Origin: Cyanobacteria bacterium RYN_339 | GTDB taxonomy: Bacteria > Cyanobacteriota > Sericytochromatia > S15B-MN24 > JAQBPE01 | Direction: 5' to 3' | Assembly: GCA_028287685.1 (NCBI GenBank) | Contig: JAQBPE010000343.1 | Location: 1-35,154 of the forward strand | DNA length: 35,154 nt | Part shown: positions 33,065-35,154 of the stretch, piece by piece | How positions within the stretch are numbered: the stretch's first letter is position 1 | How the letters are laid out: every line of letters begins with the position of its first letter | Notes under the pieces: generated by a model | Databases searched by the model: none | Told to the model about the DNA's origin: nothing | The model's input: only the letters and a program-made list of their open reading frames with translations | Made by a program: the position numbers and the translations under genes

Positions 33065-34669
33065 ATGCTGCTTCAGCCCAAATTCTTCGCCGCAACGGCG
33101 ACGGCCGCAATTGCGGCCGTGATCGCTGCCTCGCCACCAGCCCACGCGGCATCGTCTTGGGTGGGGACCGCCCACTACGATGCCGCCAGGAAGGCCGTGG
33201 TGGTGCCGTATAGCGGCACCTTCCCCACCTTCGCGACGGACTCGCTCGGCGGACCGCCGCGCGTGTACTTCGATTTCGACGCCAGCTCCAACGTGGGCGG
33301 CCTGCGGGAGGCCAACGTGTACGGCCACCCGAGCCTGGTCCGTTGGGCCATGGCGTCCAAGGGCGGCGGGCGCGTGCGCCTGACCCTGACGTTCAACCGC
33401 GGCACCAAGGTGCTGGTGTTGAACGATGCCTCGCACAAGCAAATCATCCTGATCCCGCAGGGTGCCGCCGGCATGGCCTGGAACCCGCCGGCCAACAACC
33501 CGCCGGTGACGGCACCCTGGAAGCCCGGCACGCCGCACACCTTCAAGCAGACGTTCGGCACCACGGACTTCACCTACACGACCGGCCCGCGCCTGAAGAA
33601 CTCCAAGCGCGATGCGGTTGACGTCAACGTCCACTCGAACGGCGTGACGGACTTCCACGTGCAATCCGACCCGGCCCACAACTACGTCAACTTCTCGATC
33701 TCGATCAAGGGCCAACAGGCGCCTATGACCGGCGCGAGGCCCCAGGTGGGCCCTACGCCGCGGGCGACGATCACGGCACCGCCGACCATTCGGCCGACCG
33801 CTCGCCCGCAAGCAACGCCGACGCCAATGAAAATCGCAACGCCGGAGCCGTTGCCGACCCCGGAGCCTCTTCCGACGCCAACGCCAGCCCCGGTGGCGAC
33901 CCCAACACCCGCTCCGACGCCGACCGCAACCCCTAGTCCTACGCCGGCTCCCGTCAGCAACGGGCCCGGGTTCATCGTCTCGTTGCGCGGCGGTTACCCG
34001 GTGGGCGTGGACGAAACCTTCACGGGCGTTGGCACGGCGGCTTCCCAGTTCAGCGCCACCAACAGCTCGATCGAGGGTGGCGAAATCGAGGCGCACTTCC
34101 TGGATAACTGGGCGTTCCTGCTCGGGGCGGACCATGACCGCTTCCGCATCAGCGACACCCAGACCAGCGACAAGACCGGCCACGAGCGCGACGAAATCGA
34201 ATTCAACTCCGGCTTCGGCTACCGGTTCACGCCGGGCGGCACGGAGGAGATGATCGGCATCGGCGTGCTGGGCCGCTACCTCAGCACCAACAACATCTCG
34301 ATCGAAGGCGCGGTCGACAACCCGACGAGCACCCAGTCGATCTCGGCCCCCGCGGTCGAGACCCCGCTGACGGCCGCGTCGCAGCTGTACATCGGGCCGT
34401 CGATCTTCACCCGCCTGGACTTCCCGGTGTTCGCCGGGTTGGGCCTGGAAATCAAGGGCGGCGTGGCGCCCTACATGATTGGCATGTTGTCGCCGACCGC
34501 GGAAGGCAACTCCGGCATCCTGGGCTTCTGGGGCGTCCCGTCATTGTACTATCGCCTGGGCATGGTGCAGCTAACCGCCGGCTACCAGTACGAGTCCTTC
34601 TTGAGCACCTCCGGCGGGTATAACTATACTCGCAGTGGTCCGCTCGCCCGCCTGGATTTGAGGTTCTGA
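33065..34669 (+). CDS. outer-membrane beta-barrel protein with N-terminal AMIN-like domain
   Basis: A 534-residue protein in four parts. A signal peptide ends near AHA (about 28). Residues 30-135 resemble an AMIN domain (VVVPYSGTFPTF, PPRVYFDFDAS, then R-V-R-L-T-L-TF and IILIPQ), a fold that in known proteins binds peptidoglycan. A second beta-rich stretch runs to about 218, then a Pro/Thr linker of repeated TPxP units (220-300). Residues 303-534 form alternating amphipathic strands consistent with about eight barrel strands, ending LARLDLRF with a terminal Phe, the usual BAM signal. It could tie the outer membrane to the cell wall. AAGGGG precedes the ATG. The next gene starts 5 bp after it. 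Confidence 0.83.
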   Translation: MLLQPKFFAATATAAIAAVIAASPPAHAASSWVGTAHYDAARKAVVVPYSGTFPTFATDSLGGPPRVYFDFDASSNVGGLREANVYGHPSLVRWAMASKGGGRVRLTLTFNRGTKVLVLNDASHKQIILIPQGAAGMAWNPPANNPPVTAPWKPGTPHTFKQTFGTTDFTYTTGPRLKNSKRDAVDVNVHSNGVTDFHVQSDPAHNYVNFSISIKGQQAPMTGARPQVGPTPRATITAPPTIRPTARPQATPTPMKIATPEPLPTPEPLPTPTPAPVATPTPAPTPTATPSPTPAPVSNGPGFIVSLRGGYPVGVDETFTGVGTAASQFSATNSSIEGGEIEAHFLDNWAFLLGADHDRFRISDTQTSDKTGHERDEIEFNSGFGYRFTPGGTEEMIGIGVLGRYLSTNNISIEGAVDNPTSTQSISAPAVETPLTAASQLYIGPSIFTRLDFPVFAGLGLEIKGGVAPYMIGMLSPTAEGNSGILGFWGVPSLYYRLGMVQLTAGYQYESFLSTSGGYNYTRSGPLARLDLRF

Positions 34670-34674
34670 GCCGT

Positions 34675-35022
34675 ATGCGTCCTGTCTTCTTTCTCTTAGC
34701 CGCAGCCCTGGTGGGCTGCACCGGGACCGGGGTCAACAGCAAGAACGTCTATGACCCCATCTCCGGCCGGACCAAGCTGACCGCCACGGTGGCGGAAGGC
34801 CAGACGGCCCCCCAGAGCGTGTCGTTCTCCGTGGACGGCACCGCCCTGGCCGGGACCGTGACGCCTTCGGGCAACACGTTCTCGATCGACTTCGACAGCG
34901 TCCCGTTCGCCAACGGGATCCACTTCGTGAAGGCGACCGGCAACGACGGGACGGAGCTGCTGAACGCCAGCATCTTCATCCAGAACTCCGCCGCGGCCGC
35001 TCCGACGGCCGCCCCGAAGTAA
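34675..35022 (+). CDS. small Ig-like lipoprotein
   Basis: A 115-residue product with lipobox LVGC (Cys15) and one predicted Ig-like beta-sandwich: TKLTATVAEGQTAPQSVSFSVDGT, then SIDFDSVPFANGIHFVKATGNDGT, the pattern of bacterial Ig domains found in surface proteins (F.vDg..v, ..G.H.v.A.a.D..G). It follows the barrel gene by 5 bp and is probably co-transcribed, so it may be an accessory of the barrel protein. Its TAA is separated from the stop of the convergent gene by 1 bp, with no terminator. Confidence 0.8.
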   Translation: MRPVFFLLAAALVGCTGTGVNSKNVYDPISGRTKLTATVAEGQTAPQSVSFSVDGTALAGTVTPSGNTFSIDFDSVPFANGIHFVKATGNDGTELLNASIFIQNSAAAAPTAAPK

Positions 35023-35023
35023 G

Positions 35024-35154
35024 CTACCTGGCCTCGGCGAAGAGGCACTTCAAGTAATCGGTCTCCGGCGATGCCGGCAGCACCGGGTGGTCCGGCGACG
35101 GACCACGCAATTCGATCATCCGGAGGCGGCGGCGGGTATCCGCCGCCGCCCCTG
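35024..35154 (-). CDS. rlmI: C-terminus of a class I SAM-dependent rRNA cytosine methyltransferase (RlmI type), cut by the window edge
   Basis: Only the last 42 codons are present. The reading frame ends RRLRMIELRGPSPDHPVLP followed by PETDYLKCLFAEAR and TAG. The order R-x-E-x-RG-x-x-PDHPVLP...PET-x-YLKCL is the conserved end of RlmI/YccW-type enzymes, which methylate a 23S rRNA cytosine (C1962 in E. coli). Paralogous SAM enzymes of the same superfamily share this end, so the exact target is uncertain. Confidence 0.75.
   Translation of the reverse strand, partial: GAAADTRRRLRMIELRGPSPDHPVLPASPETDYLKCLFAEAR

Noticed and set aside
33830-33960. Pro/Thr codon repeats as a tandem DNA repeat element
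   Set aside because: The repeats are in frame and encode a TPxP linker between two folded domains, so they are explained by the protein.

Overview
The window is GC-rich, densely coded bacterial chromosome. I place 38 protein genes on it, one cut by the right edge, and I see no tRNA, rRNA, CRISPR array, insertion sequence or phage gene. The cell was very probably diderm: at least twelve genes begin with a lipoprotein signal and lipobox Cys, and the product of 33065-34669 ends in a predicted outer-membrane beta-barrel with a terminal Phe. An AMIN-like domain on that barrel, the RicT (PSP1) and HolB pair, the many lipoproteins of unknown function and the GC-rich codon use would fit a non-photosynthetic relative of Cyanobacteria (Sericytochromatia/Tanganyikabacteria type). 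That placement is inference and only weakly supported.

Layout. 1-5047 (+): an NHL-propeller lipoprotein, a beta-ureidopropionase-like amidase, an unknown helical protein between two related hairpins, and a CaiB/BaiF CoA-transferase. 5054-8816 (-): four secreted lipoproteins in one operon, three of them recognisable paralogues. 9103-9615 (+): a small lipoprotein. 9623-13111: a probable 3-hydroxybutyrate module, with dehydrogenase and GntP-type permease on the minus strand and, divergent, an alpha/beta hydrolase with an Ala-His-Ser-Lys-Gly nucleophile box. 13132-14832 (+): moaA and moaC, the latter with a C-terminal extension. 14882-17951 (-): a Thr-linker cytochrome c lipoprotein, a haem-less twin, and half of an ABC sugar importer.

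17986-25544 (-): ricT, holB, a degenerate GGDEF protein, then the glycolytic run gap, pgk, tpiA, gpmI (transcribed gap first), with a terminator-like hairpin after gap. 25631-26689 (-): a GT4 glycosyltransferase, divergent by only 16 bp from a four-gene operon (26706-28786) of a small SHOCT-like membrane protein, a TPR protein, a Pro-rich protein and a 59-residue membrane protein. 28922-35022: mostly envelope proteins, namely a FxLYD-like lipoprotein, an LssY_C lipoprotein, a small exported protein, a DUF4349 lipoprotein, an unknown multi-pass protein, the AMIN/beta-barrel protein and an Ig-like lipoprotein. The right edge holds the C-terminus of an RlmI-type methyltransferase.

The most unusual non-coding signal is a repeated TTAA-N7-TTAA (11-bp period) element. 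Exact or one-mismatch copies lie upstream of the uncharacterised envelope genes at 188, 2824, 9103, 28922, 29792 and 32257, with at least four copies packed into the 318-bp gap before 29792. I do not see it before the amidase, CoA-transferase, molybdopterin or glycolytic genes. It has the geometry of a PhoB/OmpR-family response-regulator box and may define a cell-envelope regulon.
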